Assembly: GCF_019063845.1 (NCBI RefSeq)
Contig: NZ_CP077683.1
Location: 1,736,001-1,800,000 of the forward strand
From: Geomonas subterranea
GTDB taxonomy: Bacteria > Desulfobacterota > Desulfuromonadia > Geobacterales > Geobacteraceae
Length of the DNA: 64,000 nt
Direction of reading: 5' to 3'
Position numbers and translations under genes: made by a program. This document shows positions 28,265-37,026 of this stretch, one piece after another. Each line of letters starts with the position of its first letter. The first letter of the stretch is position 1. The notes beneath the pieces were generated by a model. It was not told where the DNA came from. It did no database searches and was given only the letters and a program-made list of their open reading frames with translations.

Positions 28265-29827
28265 ATGGATCAAAAGCTTATAAAATCGTTACTTGAAGCA
28301 GCGGCCTACCCCGAGCCCACGGCAGAGGTGCGCCTGATCGAAACCCACGTCTCCTATATCTTCATCACCGACCACTTCGTATACAAGGTGAAAAAGGCCG
28401 TCGACTTCGGCTTTCTCGATTTCACCACCCTGGACCGGCGCCGCTTTTACTGCGGCGAGGAGGTGCGCCTGAACCGCCGCCTGTGCCCGGAGGTTTACCT
28501 GGGAGTCGTGGAGCTGCGCGAAACGCCGCATGGAGCCGGTTTCACAGGCGGCGGCAAGGTCATCGACTACGCCGTCAAGATGCGGCGCCTCCCCGAGGAG
28601 CGTATGCTGGACCGGCTCCTCCACGAGGGGGGGGGCGGCGCCTCCGACATGGTCCGCATCGCCAAGGCCGTGGCGGCCTTTCACGCCGGGGCGGCCCGCG
28701 GTCCGCAGATCGACGCCTGCGCGGCACCCGGCAGGATCGCCGGGAACTGGGAGCAGAACTTCCGCCAGAGCGCCCCGTTCATCGGCAGCACGCTGCAGGA
28801 GGGTGAACTGGCGGAAATCCGCCAATGGGTCGCCGCCTTCCTGGCCGCCAACGACTCCCTGTTTCGCGAACGCATCGCCGGCGGCTTCATCAGGGAGTGC
28901 GACGGCGACCTCCATTCCGGCAATATCTGCCTCACCGACCCGGTCTGCATCTTCGACTGCATCGAGTTCAACGACGAGTTCCGCTACATCGACACCGCCG
29001 CCGACCTCGCCTTCCTCCTCATGGACCTGGAGTACGCCGGGCGCGCCCCCCTGGCCCGGGAACTGCTGGCGGCCTACTGCGAGGCGAGCGGCGACCGGGG
29101 CATGGCGCCGCTGCTTCACTTCTACCAGGCGCAGCGCGCCTTCGTGCGCGGCAAGGTGACCAGCCTGCGTCTCGCCCAGCCGGGGCAGAGCGCGCAAGAG
29201 AGCGCGGCCCTTCACGCCGCCGCGAGGCGCTATTTCCGCCTGGCCCGCGGCTACACCCTCAGGGGGAGGCTCACCCCGACCCTCATCCTCACCTGCGGGC
29301 TGAGCGGCAGCGGCAAAAGCAGTCTGGCAGGCGAGCTGAGCCGCGAGCTGGGGCTCGACCTCACACGCTCCGACCTGGTTCGCAAGGAGCTGGCAGGGAT
29401 ACCGTCTGCCGGCCGCGCCGAAAACGGGGGGTACCGGGAAGGGATCTACAACGACCGGATGGACCGCGCCACCTACGGCGCGCTCCTCGACGCGGCGGAG
29501 CGTACGCTTTCCGGCGGCAGGGGGGTCGTGGTGGACGCGACGTTCAAGCGGCGCGCCGACCGGGAACTGTTCCGGGGGTTGGCAGCGCGGCTGGGGGTTC
29601 CCTTCATGGTCGTCGAGACGCGCTGTCCGGAAGCGGTCGTCCGCGAGCGTCTGGAGCGGCGCAGGCACGATCCCGCCGAGGTGTCCGACGCGCGGTGGGA
29701 ACAGTACCAGCTTCAACGCGGGGAATTCGAGTTCCCCGAGCCGGGGGAATCCCTGCTCCTCGACAGCACGCTCCCGGTTTGGGACGAGGCGGACCGCGTA
29801 TACGCAGCTATGGGGTTACTGACATGA
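28265..29827 (+). CDS. Bifunctional APH-like / P-loop kinase protein
   Basis: 520 residues with two recognisable parts. Residues about 20-320 resemble the aminoglycoside phosphotransferase fold: the VYKVKKAVDFGFLDF strand with a candidate ATP-binding Lys, a catalytic-loop-like ECDGDLHSGNICL and the metal loop IFDCIEFND. Residues about 335-515 form a P-loop kinase with Walker A LTCGLSGSGKSSLAGELS and a gluconate/zeta-toxin-like fold. This two-domain family is widespread, but the substrate is not known and no resistance role should be assumed. Its stop overlaps the next start by four bases, joining it to the phosphatase cassette. Confidence 0.88.
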   Translation: MDQKLIKSLLEAAAYPEPTAEVRLIETHVSYIFITDHFVYKVKKAVDFGFLDFTTLDRRRFYCGEEVRLNRRLCPEVYLGVVELRETPHGAGFTGGGKVIDYAVKMRRLPEERMLDRLLHEGGGGASDMVRIAKAVAAFHAGAARGPQIDACAAPGRIAGNWEQNFRQSAPFIGSTLQEGELAEIRQWVAAFLAANDSLFRERIAGGFIRECDGDLHSGNICLTDPVCIFDCIEFNDEFRYIDTAADLAFLLMDLEYAGRAPLARELLAAYCEASGDRGMAPLLHFYQAQRAFVRGKVTSLRLAQPGQSAQESAALHAAARRYFRLARGYTLRGRLTPTLILTCGLSGSGKSSLAGELSRELGLDLTRSDLVRKELAGIPSAGRAENGGYREGIYNDRMDRATYGALLDAAERTLSGGRGVVVDATFKRRADRELFRGLAARLGVPFMVVETRCPEAVVRERLERRRHDPAEVSDARWEQYQLQRGEFEFPEPGESLLLDSTLPVWDEADRVYAAMGLLT

Positions 29828-30072
29828 TCACCAAATTGAAACAACTGGTGCTGCACCGGCTCAAACTGAAGGATACCTGGGTGATCTGCTTCGTCCTCGG
29901 CATGGTGATGATGAACTACCCCTTCATAAGCATCTTCAACAAGCCGACCCTCCCCTTTGGGATCCCGCTGCTCTACCTCTACCTGCTGACCGGCTGGGTG
30001 TTCTCCATCTTCATCGTCTACCTGTTCAGCCGGGCGGCCCGCAAGGACAGCGACACCAGGGGGCATATGTAA
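29824..30072 (+). CDS. Small two-helix membrane protein preceding the symporter-phosphatase
   Basis: 82 residues. Two membrane helices (about 20-38 and 50-70) with an FNKPTLPFGIPLLYLYLL segment between them. It overlaps the stop of the upstream gene (ATGA) and the start of the symporter gene (TAATG), so all three are coupled. The layout resembles the small subunit (DUF4212-like) found next to some Na+/solute symporters; that likeness is by size, topology and position, so assembly with the downstream protein is an inference. Confidence 0.82.
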   Translation: MITKLKQLVLHRLKLKDTWVICFVLGMVMMNYPFISIFNKPTLPFGIPLLYLYLLTGWVFSIFIVYLFSRAARKDSDTRGHM

Positions 30073-33000
30073 TGCTGGATGTCAACTGGGTGTGGGGCAC
30101 GGCCCTGCTCTACATAGCCTTCCTGTTCCTGGTCGCCTACTACGCCGACCAGCGCCAGAAGGCCGGCCGCAGCGTCACCGCCAACGCCTGGGTCTATGCC
30201 CTTTCCATCGCCGTCTACGCCACCTCCTGGACCTTCTACGGCTCGGTCGGCAAGGCGGCGACCACCGGCATAGACTTCCTCCCGGTCTACCTTGGCCCCA
30301 CCCTCACCGCCTTCTCCTGGTGGTTCCTGCTCAAGAAGATGGTGAGGATCTCCAAGGAAAACAACATCACCTCCATCGCCGACTTCATCAGCTCCCGCTA
30401 CGGGTCGTCCCAGTGGCTCGGCGCGATCATCACCGTGATCACCCTCATGGGGGTGATGCCCTACATCGCCCTGCAGTTGAAGGCCGTTTCCACCTCGTTC
30501 ACCATCATCACCGGGTACCACGATTTCCACGTCGGCTTCATGGACCGCGTCTACATCCCCTCCCCCCACCCGGGGCTCTTCACCGCGATCTTTCTGGCCG
30601 TGTTCAGCGTCCTCTTCGGCGCGCGGCACCTGATTTCCACCGAGCGCCACGACGGCCTCGTCGCCGCCATCGCACTCGAGTCGCTGGTGAAGCTCATGGC
30701 CATGCTCACCGTCGGCGTCTGCATCACCTACATCGCCTTCAACGGCATGGGGGACATCTTCCAGCGGCTGCATCAGAAGGACCCGCAGCTTTTGGCGCGG
30801 CTCACCACCCTGGGCGAGCGCGGCGACAACTCCTACGCCTCCATGTTCAGCATCCTCACCCTCTCCATGGGGGCCGTGATGCTCCTGCCGCGCCAGTTCC
30901 AGATCATGGTGCTGGAAAACGCGCACGAGTCGCACCTGAACACCGCGTCCTGGCGCTTCCCCGCCTACATGTTCCTGATGAACCTTTTCGTGATGCCGAT
31001 TGCCCTGGCCGGCATCCTCATGAACGGCAACAGCACCCAGGCCGACTACTTCGTGCTCACCCTTCCCATGCAGCTTGGTTACCCCTGGATCGCGCTGGTC
31101 GCTTTCCTGGGTGGGTTCTCCGCCTCGGCGGGGATGGTGATGGTGGAGTCCATCGCCGTCTCCACCATGCTCCTGAACCACGTGCTGCTCCCCGTGGTGA
31201 TCAGGCTCAAGCCGCGCACCTGGTTCCCCCAGCTGCTCATCAACCTGAAACGCTTCGGGATCGTGCTGGTCATCCTCCTCGGATACCTGTACCAGAGCGT
31301 CGTCGGTGAAAGTTACATGCTGGCCAACATGGGGCTCATCTCCTTCTCCGCCGCGATACAGTTCGCCCCGGCGCTGGTGGGCGGGCTCTACTGGCCGCGC
31401 GGCAACAAGGCCGGCGCCATCGTGGGGCTCCTCGCCGGGTTCGCGGTCTGGTTCTACACGCTGTTGCTCCCTTCGCTTTTGCGGGCCGGCGGCGAGCCGA
31501 GCGACTTCCTGCTCGACGGCCCCTTCGGCATCGCGCTTTTGCGCCCCCAGGAACTCTTCGGGCTGACCGGGCTGGACCCGTACACCCACACGCTGTTCTG
31601 GAGCATGTTCATGAACATCGCCGCCTACCTTTCCCTCTCCATTCTGCTGGGCCAGGGAGAGAAGGAGCGCGAGCAGGTGAACCGCTTCGTCAGCGTCTTC
31701 ACCCCGGAGAGCGCCACCCCCCACTGGGAGACCAAGCGCCTTTCCAAACCGGTCACCATCGTGCAGTTCGTCAACCTCATGACCAAGTTCATCGGCGAGC
31801 AGCAGGCCAACGCCGCCATCACCGACTACCTGGGGGACCGCGAGATCGACAGCAAGGGGGGGGTGTCCGAGTTCGAGCTTCCCAACCTGAAGCGCTTCGT
31901 GGAAAAGACCCTCGCGGGTTCGCTCGGCGGGGCGGCGGCAGGCGCCGTGGTCGAGAGTTTCCTCTCCGACATCGGTTCGCGCATGGAACCGGTCTTCGAC
32001 ATTTTCTCAACGGTGCGCACCTCGCGGGACCAGAGCCGGGAGGCCCTCTTCGTCCGGCTGCGCGCCTCCATGATCATGAACCGCTCCCTGGAGCTGGACA
32101 TCATCATGGGGGACCTTCTCGAGCTGCTGCTGCGCGAGTTCAAGCTCGACCTCGCCGTGATCCGGCTCTTGAACGATGAATCGGTGCTGCAGGTGCGCTG
32201 TTTCCGCGGCATCGGCGGCGAGCGGCTCACCGCCGAGGACCGCCTGCTTGAGATCGACACCCACGTAGGGGAAGCCTTCCTCGGGTGCCGCACCGAGTTC
32301 TTCAACGACACCACCTTCATCACCAAGCCGATCGCCAAGGAGATCTTCCGCAGGGAGGGGATCAAGTCCTTCGCCCACATCCCCATCGTCAGCGAGGGGG
32401 CGAACCCCGTGGGGATACTCTCGGTCTTCTCCCGCTCCATCGTGGGTCTTTTCACCGAGCAGTTCGTGGAGCTCTTGGAGAGTCTCGCCGGACAGCTGGC
32501 CCAAGCGGTGCGGATCGTCGAGGAGCGCGAGGCGAAGGAGAAGGAGCGGCGCCAGAAGGAGGCGGCGCTCCTGGAAAACGCGCGGGTCACCCGCGACCTG
32601 GAGCTCGCCAAGCAGATCCAGCTCTCGCTCCTCCCCGAGAAGCCCCCGACGCTGCCGGGGGTCAGCATCGCCTGCCGCTGCGTCCCCGCGGCCCACGTCG
32701 GTGGCGACTACTACGACTTCTTCGAGCGCGAGCGACAGGTGGTCGACCTAGTCATGGCCGACGTCTCGGGGCACAGCGTGGGTGCTGCCCTCATCATGGT
32801 GGAGACCCGCAGCGTGCTGAGGGCCCAGATCAAGGAGCCCCGCTCGGCCCGCGACCTTCTGACCCTCTTGAACGAACTCCTCTACGATGACCTGACCGGC
32901 GCCGAGCTTTTCATCACCATGTTCTGCGCGAGGTACGACAGCGCGACCCGGATGCTCAGGTACGCCAACGCCGGCCACACCCGCCCCCTTTTGTTCCGGG

Positions 33001-33308
33001 CCGGGAGCTGGACCGAACTCGACGCCGAGGGGCTCATCCTCGGGGTGGAACGAAAGGTCGTGTTCGAGGAGCAAAGGATCTCGCTGCAGGCGGGCGACCT
33101 CCTCTTCATCTACACCGACGGGATCATCGAGGCGGAGAACCAGGCGGGCGAACTGTTCGGCATCCCGAGGCTTTGCGAGCTGCTCTCCCCCCTTTCGGAC
33201 CGGGACCCCGAGGAGTTGATCGAGAAGGTGCTCTCGGAGGTCTCCTCCTACGCCTGGCCGCAACCTTTACAGGACGACATATCGATGGTCGTCATGAAAG
33301 TTGACTGA
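30072..33308 (+). CDS. Sodium/solute symporter-GAF-PP2C (SpoIIE) fusion
   Basis: 1078 residues. About 1-520 is a 12-13-helix Na+/solute symporter (SSSF) domain of the type fused to sensor kinases such as CbrA, beginning with a VWGTALLYIAFLFLVAYYAD helix. A linker (520-650) leads to a GAF domain (about 670-830) and a SpoIIE/PP2C phosphatase (about 850-1078) with AAHVGGDYYDFF, MADVSGHSVGAALIM, TGAELFITMFCARYD and LFIYTDGIIEAEN, the usual metal-site motifs. It likely senses or moves a solute and dephosphorylates the STAS protein encoded next. No sensor-kinase domain is present. Confidence 0.93.
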   Translation: MLDVNWVWGTALLYIAFLFLVAYYADQRQKAGRSVTANAWVYALSIAVYATSWTFYGSVGKAATTGIDFLPVYLGPTLTAFSWWFLLKKMVRISKENNITSIADFISSRYGSSQWLGAIITVITLMGVMPYIALQLKAVSTSFTIITGYHDFHVGFMDRVYIPSPHPGLFTAIFLAVFSVLFGARHLISTERHDGLVAAIALESLVKLMAMLTVGVCITYIAFNGMGDIFQRLHQKDPQLLARLTTLGERGDNSYASMFSILTLSMGAVMLLPRQFQIMVLENAHESHLNTASWRFPAYMFLMNLFVMPIALAGILMNGNSTQADYFVLTLPMQLGYPWIALVAFLGGFSASAGMVMVESIAVSTMLLNHVLLPVVIRLKPRTWFPQLLINLKRFGIVLVILLGYLYQSVVGESYMLANMGLISFSAAIQFAPALVGGLYWPRGNKAGAIVGLLAGFAVWFYTLLLPSLLRAGGEPSDFLLDGPFGIALLRPQELFGLTGLDPYTHTLFWSMFMNIAAYLSLSILLGQGEKEREQVNRFVSVFTPESATPHWETKRLSKPVTIVQFVNLMTKFIGEQQANAAITDYLGDREIDSKGGVSEFELPNLKRFVEKTLAGSLGGAAAGAVVESFLSDIGSRMEPVFDIFSTVRTSRDQSREALFVRLRASMIMNRSLELDIIMGDLLELLLREFKLDLAVIRLLNDESVLQVRCFRGIGGERLTAEDRLLEIDTHVGEAFLGCRTEFFNDTTFITKPIAKEIFRREGIKSFAHIPIVSEGANPVGILSVFSRSIVGLFTEQFVELLESLAGQLAQAVRIVEEREAKEKERRQKEAALLENARVTRDLELAKQIQLSLLPEKPPTLPGVSIACRCVPAAHVGGDYYDFFERERQVVDLVMADVSGHSVGAALIMVETRSVLRAQIKEPRSARDLLTLLNELLYDDLTGAELFITMFCARYDSATRMLRYANAGHTRPLLFRAGSWTELDAEGLILGVERKVVFEEQRISLQAGDLLFIYTDGIIEAENQAGELFGIPRLCELLSPLSDRDPEELIEKVLSEVSSYAWPQPLQDDISMVVMKVD

Positions 33309-33399
33309 ACCGCGCCGGGCACCACTTGCTAAATGTCGGCACTTATTGCACAATGAACGTGGCTGTATACCGTACGGACCTCAATACAAGGAGATGGTT

Positions 33400-33741
33400 A
33401 TGAACCTGGCGAGCGAGACGAGGAACGACGTTGTAATCATATACGTCAAGGAGGAAAGGCTGGACGCGCACAATTCGACCGAGCTTAAGAGCGCGGTACA
33501 GAAGCTTTTCGAGGACGGCAAGAAGAACGTTCTGGTGGACCTGAAGGATGTTCGTTTTATCGACAGTTCCGGGCTGGGCGCGCTGGTTTCGGGGTTCAAG
33601 AACGCGATCTCGCACCAGGGGAACTTGAAACTTTCCTCGCTGCAGTCCCAGGTCAAGTCGATGTTCGAGCTGACCCGCCTGCACCGGGTGTTCGAGATCT
33701 TTCCTTCCACGGTGGAGGCGGTGGAGAACTTTCAGTCCTAG
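33400..33741 (+). CDS. STAS-domain anti-sigma factor antagonist (RsbV/SpoIIAA type)
   Basis: 113 residues from ATG 33400, which has AAGGAG eight bases upstream; the longer frame from 33301 lacks one. A single STAS domain with the phosphorylatable-Ser segment DVRFIDSSGLGALVSG, the hallmark of partner-switching antagonists. Its phosphorylation state should be set by the HATPase kinase downstream and the PP2C phosphatase upstream. Confidence 0.94.
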   Translation: MNLASETRNDVVIIYVKEERLDAHNSTELKSAVQKLFEDGKKNVLVDLKDVRFIDSSGLGALVSGFKNAISHQGNLKLSSLQSQVKSMFELTRLHRVFEIFPSTVEAVENFQS

Positions 33742-33772
33742 CGGGTCGGGAGGCGGCAAAGCGAGGCGTCAG

Positions 33773-34195
33773 ATGGAAAACACGATCGAGGTCGACATAA
33801 AGGTTCCCAACAAGACCAGGTACCTGAGTCTTATCGGGAAGATCGGTGAGGACATCGCCCGGGAGCTGGAGCGTTACAGCGGCGACAAGGAGGTCCTCGC
33901 CTACCATCTGAACCTGGTCCTCACCGAGGCGATGGTGAACGCCATCAAGCACGCCGGTCCCAAGGAGCCGGAGAAGCTGGTGCGCATCGTCATCACCCTG
34001 CACCGGGACGACCTCACCATCAGGGTCTACGACGACGGGCAGGGGTTCGACATCAACGCCATCCCGGCCCCCAACTTCGAGGAGTTGGAGGACCGGGGGC
34101 GGGGAATCTTCCTGATCCGGACCCTGATGGACTCGGTCGCCTACCGTAAGAACTGCAAGGAAAACATGCTGGAGATGAAAAAGAAGCTCTCCTGA
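33773..34195 (+). CDS. Anti-sigma serine kinase (RsbW/SpoIIAB-type HATPase)
   Basis: 140 residues. A GHKL ATPase with N-box LTEAMVNAIKHAG, G1 box VYDDGQGFD and G2-like DRGRGIFLIRTLMD, as in RsbW. It should phosphorylate the STAS antagonist and, when free, hold a target such as a sigma factor. No sigma gene is adjacent, so the output is unknown. It ends four bases before the stop of convergent lgt. Confidence 0.94.
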   Translation: MENTIEVDIKVPNKTRYLSLIGKIGEDIARELERYSGDKEVLAYHLNLVLTEAMVNAIKHAGPKEPEKLVRIVITLHRDDLTIRVYDDGQGFDINAIPAPNFEELEDRGRGIFLIRTLMDSVAYRKNCKENMLEMKKKLS

Positions 34196-34199
34196 AGAT

Positions 34200-34973
34200 C
34201 TATCCCCGCCTGTAGCGGTGGACCACCATCGCCGCGCCCAGCAGGAACATCGGCAAACTCAGCATCTGCCCCATCGAGAATCCCCCGAGCACGAATCCGA
34301 TCTGCTCATCGGGCTGCCTGACGAATTCCACCAGGAACCGGAACAGGCCGTACAGCGCGATGAAGGACCAGACCACCACGCCGTCGCGCGGCACCTTTTT
34401 CGAGACCAGGTACAGGATCAGGAACATGAGAGGCCCCTCGAGAAACGCCTCGTAGAGCTGCGACGGATGGCGTGGCAGCGGCCCGCCGGTGGGGAAGACG
34501 ATCCCCCAGGGGAGGTCGGTGACGCGCCCGTAGAGTTCGCCGTTGATGAAGTTGCCGATCCGTCCGAACCCAAGCCCCACCGGAGCGGCGAGGAAGCCGA
34601 CGTCGGCCAGGGGGTAGAAGCTCAGCCTGAACTTCCTGATGAAGTAGAAGCTCGCCACCAGCGCGCCGATCAGCCCGCCGTGGAAGGACATCCCCCCCTC
34701 CCAGACCGCGAACAGCTTGAGCGGGTGGGCGAGGTAGAAGGCGAAGTTGTAGAACAGGATGTACCCCAGCCGTCCCCCAAGGATCACCCCCACCGCCACG
34801 GTGAAGATCAGGTCGGCGACCTGGTCCCGGTTCAGGGGGATCCCCTTTCGCTTCACCCCGGAGAGGATGATGAAGTAGGCGGCGACGAAGCCGCAGATGT
34901 ACATGAGACCGTACCAGCGGAATTCCAGCGGTCCCAGGCGCAGGAAGACCGGGTCGATGTTCGGGAAGATCAT
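34200..34973 (-). CDS. lgt: Prolipoprotein diacylglyceryl transferase
   Basis: 257 residues with about seven membrane helices. The Lgt signature GRIGNFINGELYGR is present, as are the WYGLMYICGF region and the GGMSFHGGLIGAL segment with the essential His. It adds diacylglycerol to the lipobox Cys of prolipoproteins at the inner membrane; local clients include the TPR and ABC binding lipoproteins ending at 26330 and 24747. Confidence 0.97.
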   Translation of the reverse strand: MIFPNIDPVFLRLGPLEFRWYGLMYICGFVAAYFIILSGVKRKGIPLNRDQVADLIFTVAVGVILGGRLGYILFYNFAFYLAHPLKLFAVWEGGMSFHGGLIGALVASFYFIRKFRLSFYPLADVGFLAAPVGLGFGRIGNFINGELYGRVTDLPWGIVFPTGGPLPRHPSQLYEAFLEGPLMFLILYLVSKKVPRDGVVVWSFIALYGLFRFLVEFVRQPDEQIGFVLGGFSMGQMLSLPMFLLGAAMVVHRYRRG

Positions 34974-35026
34974 GCTGCATTCTCCAAGGTGATAGTTATT
35001 GTGCCCGACTCGGGGCCCACGGCAGA

Positions 35027-35130
35027 AGGGACTGGCTCCGTCAGGTGCCTGTCCCTCTAGCGGAACGCTCCTTTCAGCTCAGCCACCTGCCCAAGCACAA
35101 GGGGACAGGCACCTGGCGGAGCCAGTCCCC
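35027..35130. repeat. Long inverted repeat with 30-bp arms
   Basis: The left arm (35027-35056, GGGACTGGCTCCGTCAGG...) and right arm (35101-35130) are reverse complements with about one internal mismatch, separated by 43 bases. The intervening sequence is itself C/G-rich. The same end words occur at 13812-13872. It lies between lgt and the DUF4124 gene. Confidence 0.88.
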
Positions 35131-35195
35131 TCCTTCGGGGAAGAGCTTTAAGGTGGAAAAACACGCATCGCTAATAGAGCCGACGGAAACGGGAG

Positions 35196-35693
35196 CTACT
35201 TTCTGAAGTCTTGAGGGACGCCGAGACGGTCCGCGGTCTCGCGCAACTGGTCGAGCCTTTTCTGCTGCGCCTGGACCCGGTCCTCGGCATACCTGATGCT
35301 GTTCTGAATGGAGAGGTAGTCGGATCGGTTCATGCGCGAGGTGTCGGAGAGCCTCCCCTTGAGGGTGGCCAGGTCCGATTCCGCGTTCTTCAGGTTGAAC
35401 TCGGCCTGCAGGAACTCCCTGCGCCAGGCGGCCTCGTCCTTGCCCCCGTAGACCTTCTTCCCCGCCTGTGCCTCGTCCGGCTTGGCCTTGGCGGGCTCGG
35501 CACCCCTCTCCTCGTTCACGACGGGGGCGGCACCTTCATCCCCCAGCCTCCTCGCCTTCTTGCGGTACTTCTTGGGGACCTGTCCCAGTTCATCGGCGAA
35601 GTTCACCGTACCCCTTTCGTCGGTCCACTGGTAGGTTTCCGCCACAGCGGACAGCGGGTAGAGCAGGAGCAACAACACGAGCAATCTCTTCAT
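35196..35693 (-). CDS. DUF4124-domain periplasmic protein
   Basis: 165 residues from ATG 35693, with AAAGGAGG upstream. A signal peptide (LLLLLYPLSAVA) is followed by a DUF4124 motif, ETYQWTDERGTVNFADELGQVP, whose central part is a short beta-hairpin of unknown function. A Lys/Glu/Ala-rich linker follows, then a helical coiled-coil-like region (about 100-155). Downstream of the HIT gene by 62 bases. Confidence 0.86.
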   Translation of the reverse strand: MKRLLVLLLLLYPLSAVAETYQWTDERGTVNFADELGQVPKKYRKKARRLGDEGAAPVVNEERGAEPAKAKPDEAQAGKKVYGGKDEAAWRREFLQAEFNLKNAESDLATLKGRLSDTSRMNRSDYLSIQNSIRYAEDRVQAQQKRLDQLRETADRLGVPQDFRK

Positions 35694-35755
35694 CTGAGCC
35701 TCCTTTAACCGTACCTTCCGGATCTGCACCTCGTACCGTCCCACCGCCGCACCGG

Positions 35756-36100
35756 CTAGCCGGGAGGCCACCCCAGCTTGCGCCCCGCCAGCAGGTGGAA
35801 GTGGATGTGCCAGACGGACTGCCCGGCGCCGGCGTTGTTGTTGTTCACCAGGCGGAACCCCTCCTGGTCGAAGCCGCGCTCCCGCGCCAGGGACGCCGCG
35901 ACCCGGTGCACCGCGCCGATCAGCTGGTCGTCCGCAGGGGTGAGCTCCAGGGTGTTGACCACGTGTTTCTTGGGGATGATGAGGATGTGGACCGGTGCCA
36001 CAGGGTTTATGTCCTCGATGGCGAAGAGGATGTCGTCCTCGTACACCTTCTTTACCGGGATGGCACCCTCCGCCATCTTGCAGAACAGACAATCGCTCAT
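35756..36100 (-). CDS. HIT-family nucleotide hydrolase/transferase
   Basis: 114 residues from ATG 36100, with GGAGGAAATC upstream. Starts with a CLFCKMAEG Zn-binding-like segment; the catalytic triad is in VWHIHFHLLAG (HxHxH). The PVHILIIPKKHV strand is typical of HinT/PKCI proteins, which hydrolyse nucleoside phosphoramidates. It lies 38 bases after tlyA and is probably cotranscribed with it. Confidence 0.94.
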   Translation of the reverse strand: MSDCLFCKMAEGAIPVKKVYEDDILFAIEDINPVAPVHILIIPKKHVVNTLELTPADDQLIGAVHRVAASLARERGFDQEGFRLVNNNNAGAGQSVWHIHFHLLAGRKLGWPPG

Positions 36101-36138
36101 GATTTCCTCCAGTTGAATGTGCAACCCTCGAGCTTCGC

Positions 36139-36903
36139 TCAAGCGTCGGGCGGCTCCGGGACAGGACCGGCGTTGCCGCGTTTTTGCAGGTGGATCAGGA
36201 ACTCCTTGTTCCCCTTTGGGCCGAGGATGGGCGACTCGCAGACGCCGAGGACCAAAAGCCCCAGCCCCTGGGCCAGGCCGGTCACGTTGTCGACGACCTC
36301 CTGGTGCTTCTTCTCGTCCCTGACCACGCCCCCCTTCCCGACCTGTCCGCGTCCCACCTCGAACTGCGGCTTGATCAGCGCCACGACGGTGGCGTCCTCC
36401 TTGATGAGGCGCAGCGTCGGGGGGAGCACCTTGTCCAGCGAGATGAAGGAGGCGTCAATAACGGCGAGGTCCGGGAGCTCCGGCAGCGACTCCAGGTGCC
36501 TGATGTTGGTCTTCTCCAGGTTCACCACGCGGGGGTCTTCGCGCAGCTTCCAGGCGAGCTGGCCGTAGCCGACATCGACCGCGTAGACCCGGCTGGCGCC
36601 GCGTTGCAGGAGGCAGTCGGTGAACCCGCCGGTGGACGCCCCCACGTCGACTGCGACGAGTCCCTCCACGCAGATGGCGAAGCGGTCCAACCCCTGGGCG
36701 AGTTTGAGTCCGCCCCGGCTCACATAGGGAAGCGGCTCACCCTTCAGGCGGATTTCCGCCTCCAGCGGCACCATGAGCCCCGCCTTGTCCGCGAGGTGAT
36801 CATCCACCACCACCTGTCCCGCCATGATGAGCGCCTTGGCCCTCTCCCGCGAAGGCGCGAGCCCCCGTTCCATGACCAGCTTGTCCAGTCTTTCCTTCGC
36901 CAC
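36139..36903 (-). CDS. TlyA-family rRNA 2'-O-methyltransferase
   Basis: 254 residues from GTG 36903, which has GGAG five bases upstream; an earlier TTG (36936) has none and lies in repeat DNA. An N-terminal S4 RNA-binding domain ([20 protein letters not shown]) is followed by a FtsJ/RrmJ-like methyltransferase with SAM motif [20 protein letters not shown] and the [19 protein letters not shown] segment diagnostic of TlyA. TlyA methylates 16S and/or 23S rRNA riboses; the haemolysin name is historical. Confidence 0.93.
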   Translation of the reverse strand: MAKERLDKLVMERGLAPSRERAKALIMAGQVVVDDHLADKAGLMVPLEAEIRLKGEPLPYVSRGGLKLAQGLDRFAICVEGLVAVDVGASTGGFTDCLLQRGASRVYAVDVGYGQLAWKLREDPRVVNLEKTNIRHLESLPELPDLAVIDASFISLDKVLPPTLRLIKEDATVVALIKPQFEVGRGQVGKGGVVRDEKKHQEVVDNVTGLAQGLGLLVLGVCESPILGPKGNKEFLIHLQKRGNAGPVPEPPDA

Positions 36904-36925
36904 CGTTACTCCAAAGTCAAAATCG

Positions 36926-37018
36926 CGGTCACGCAAAGCCGCAAAGGCGCCAGGAAAAACAAGCCGCTGCTTTGGCTTGCCCTCTTCTTTCTTCGCGTCT
37001 TTGCGTCTTTGCGTGAGG
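36926..37018. repeat. ACGCAAAG-type inverted repeat
   Basis: CACGCAAAGCCGCAAAGGCG at 36930 and TCGCGTCTTTGCGTCTTTGC near 36994 form an imperfect inverted repeat around a GC-rich centre. Same family as 12648-12745. It fills the gap between ubiD-family and tlyA genes. Confidence 0.75.
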
Positions 37019-37026
37019 CGGTTTGG

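Noticed and set aside
36930-37020. c-di-GMP (GEMM) riboswitch suggested by the CGCAAAG words
   Set aside because: The conserved GGGCAAACC core and tetraloop are absent, and the sequence is an inverted repeat found elsewhere in the window.
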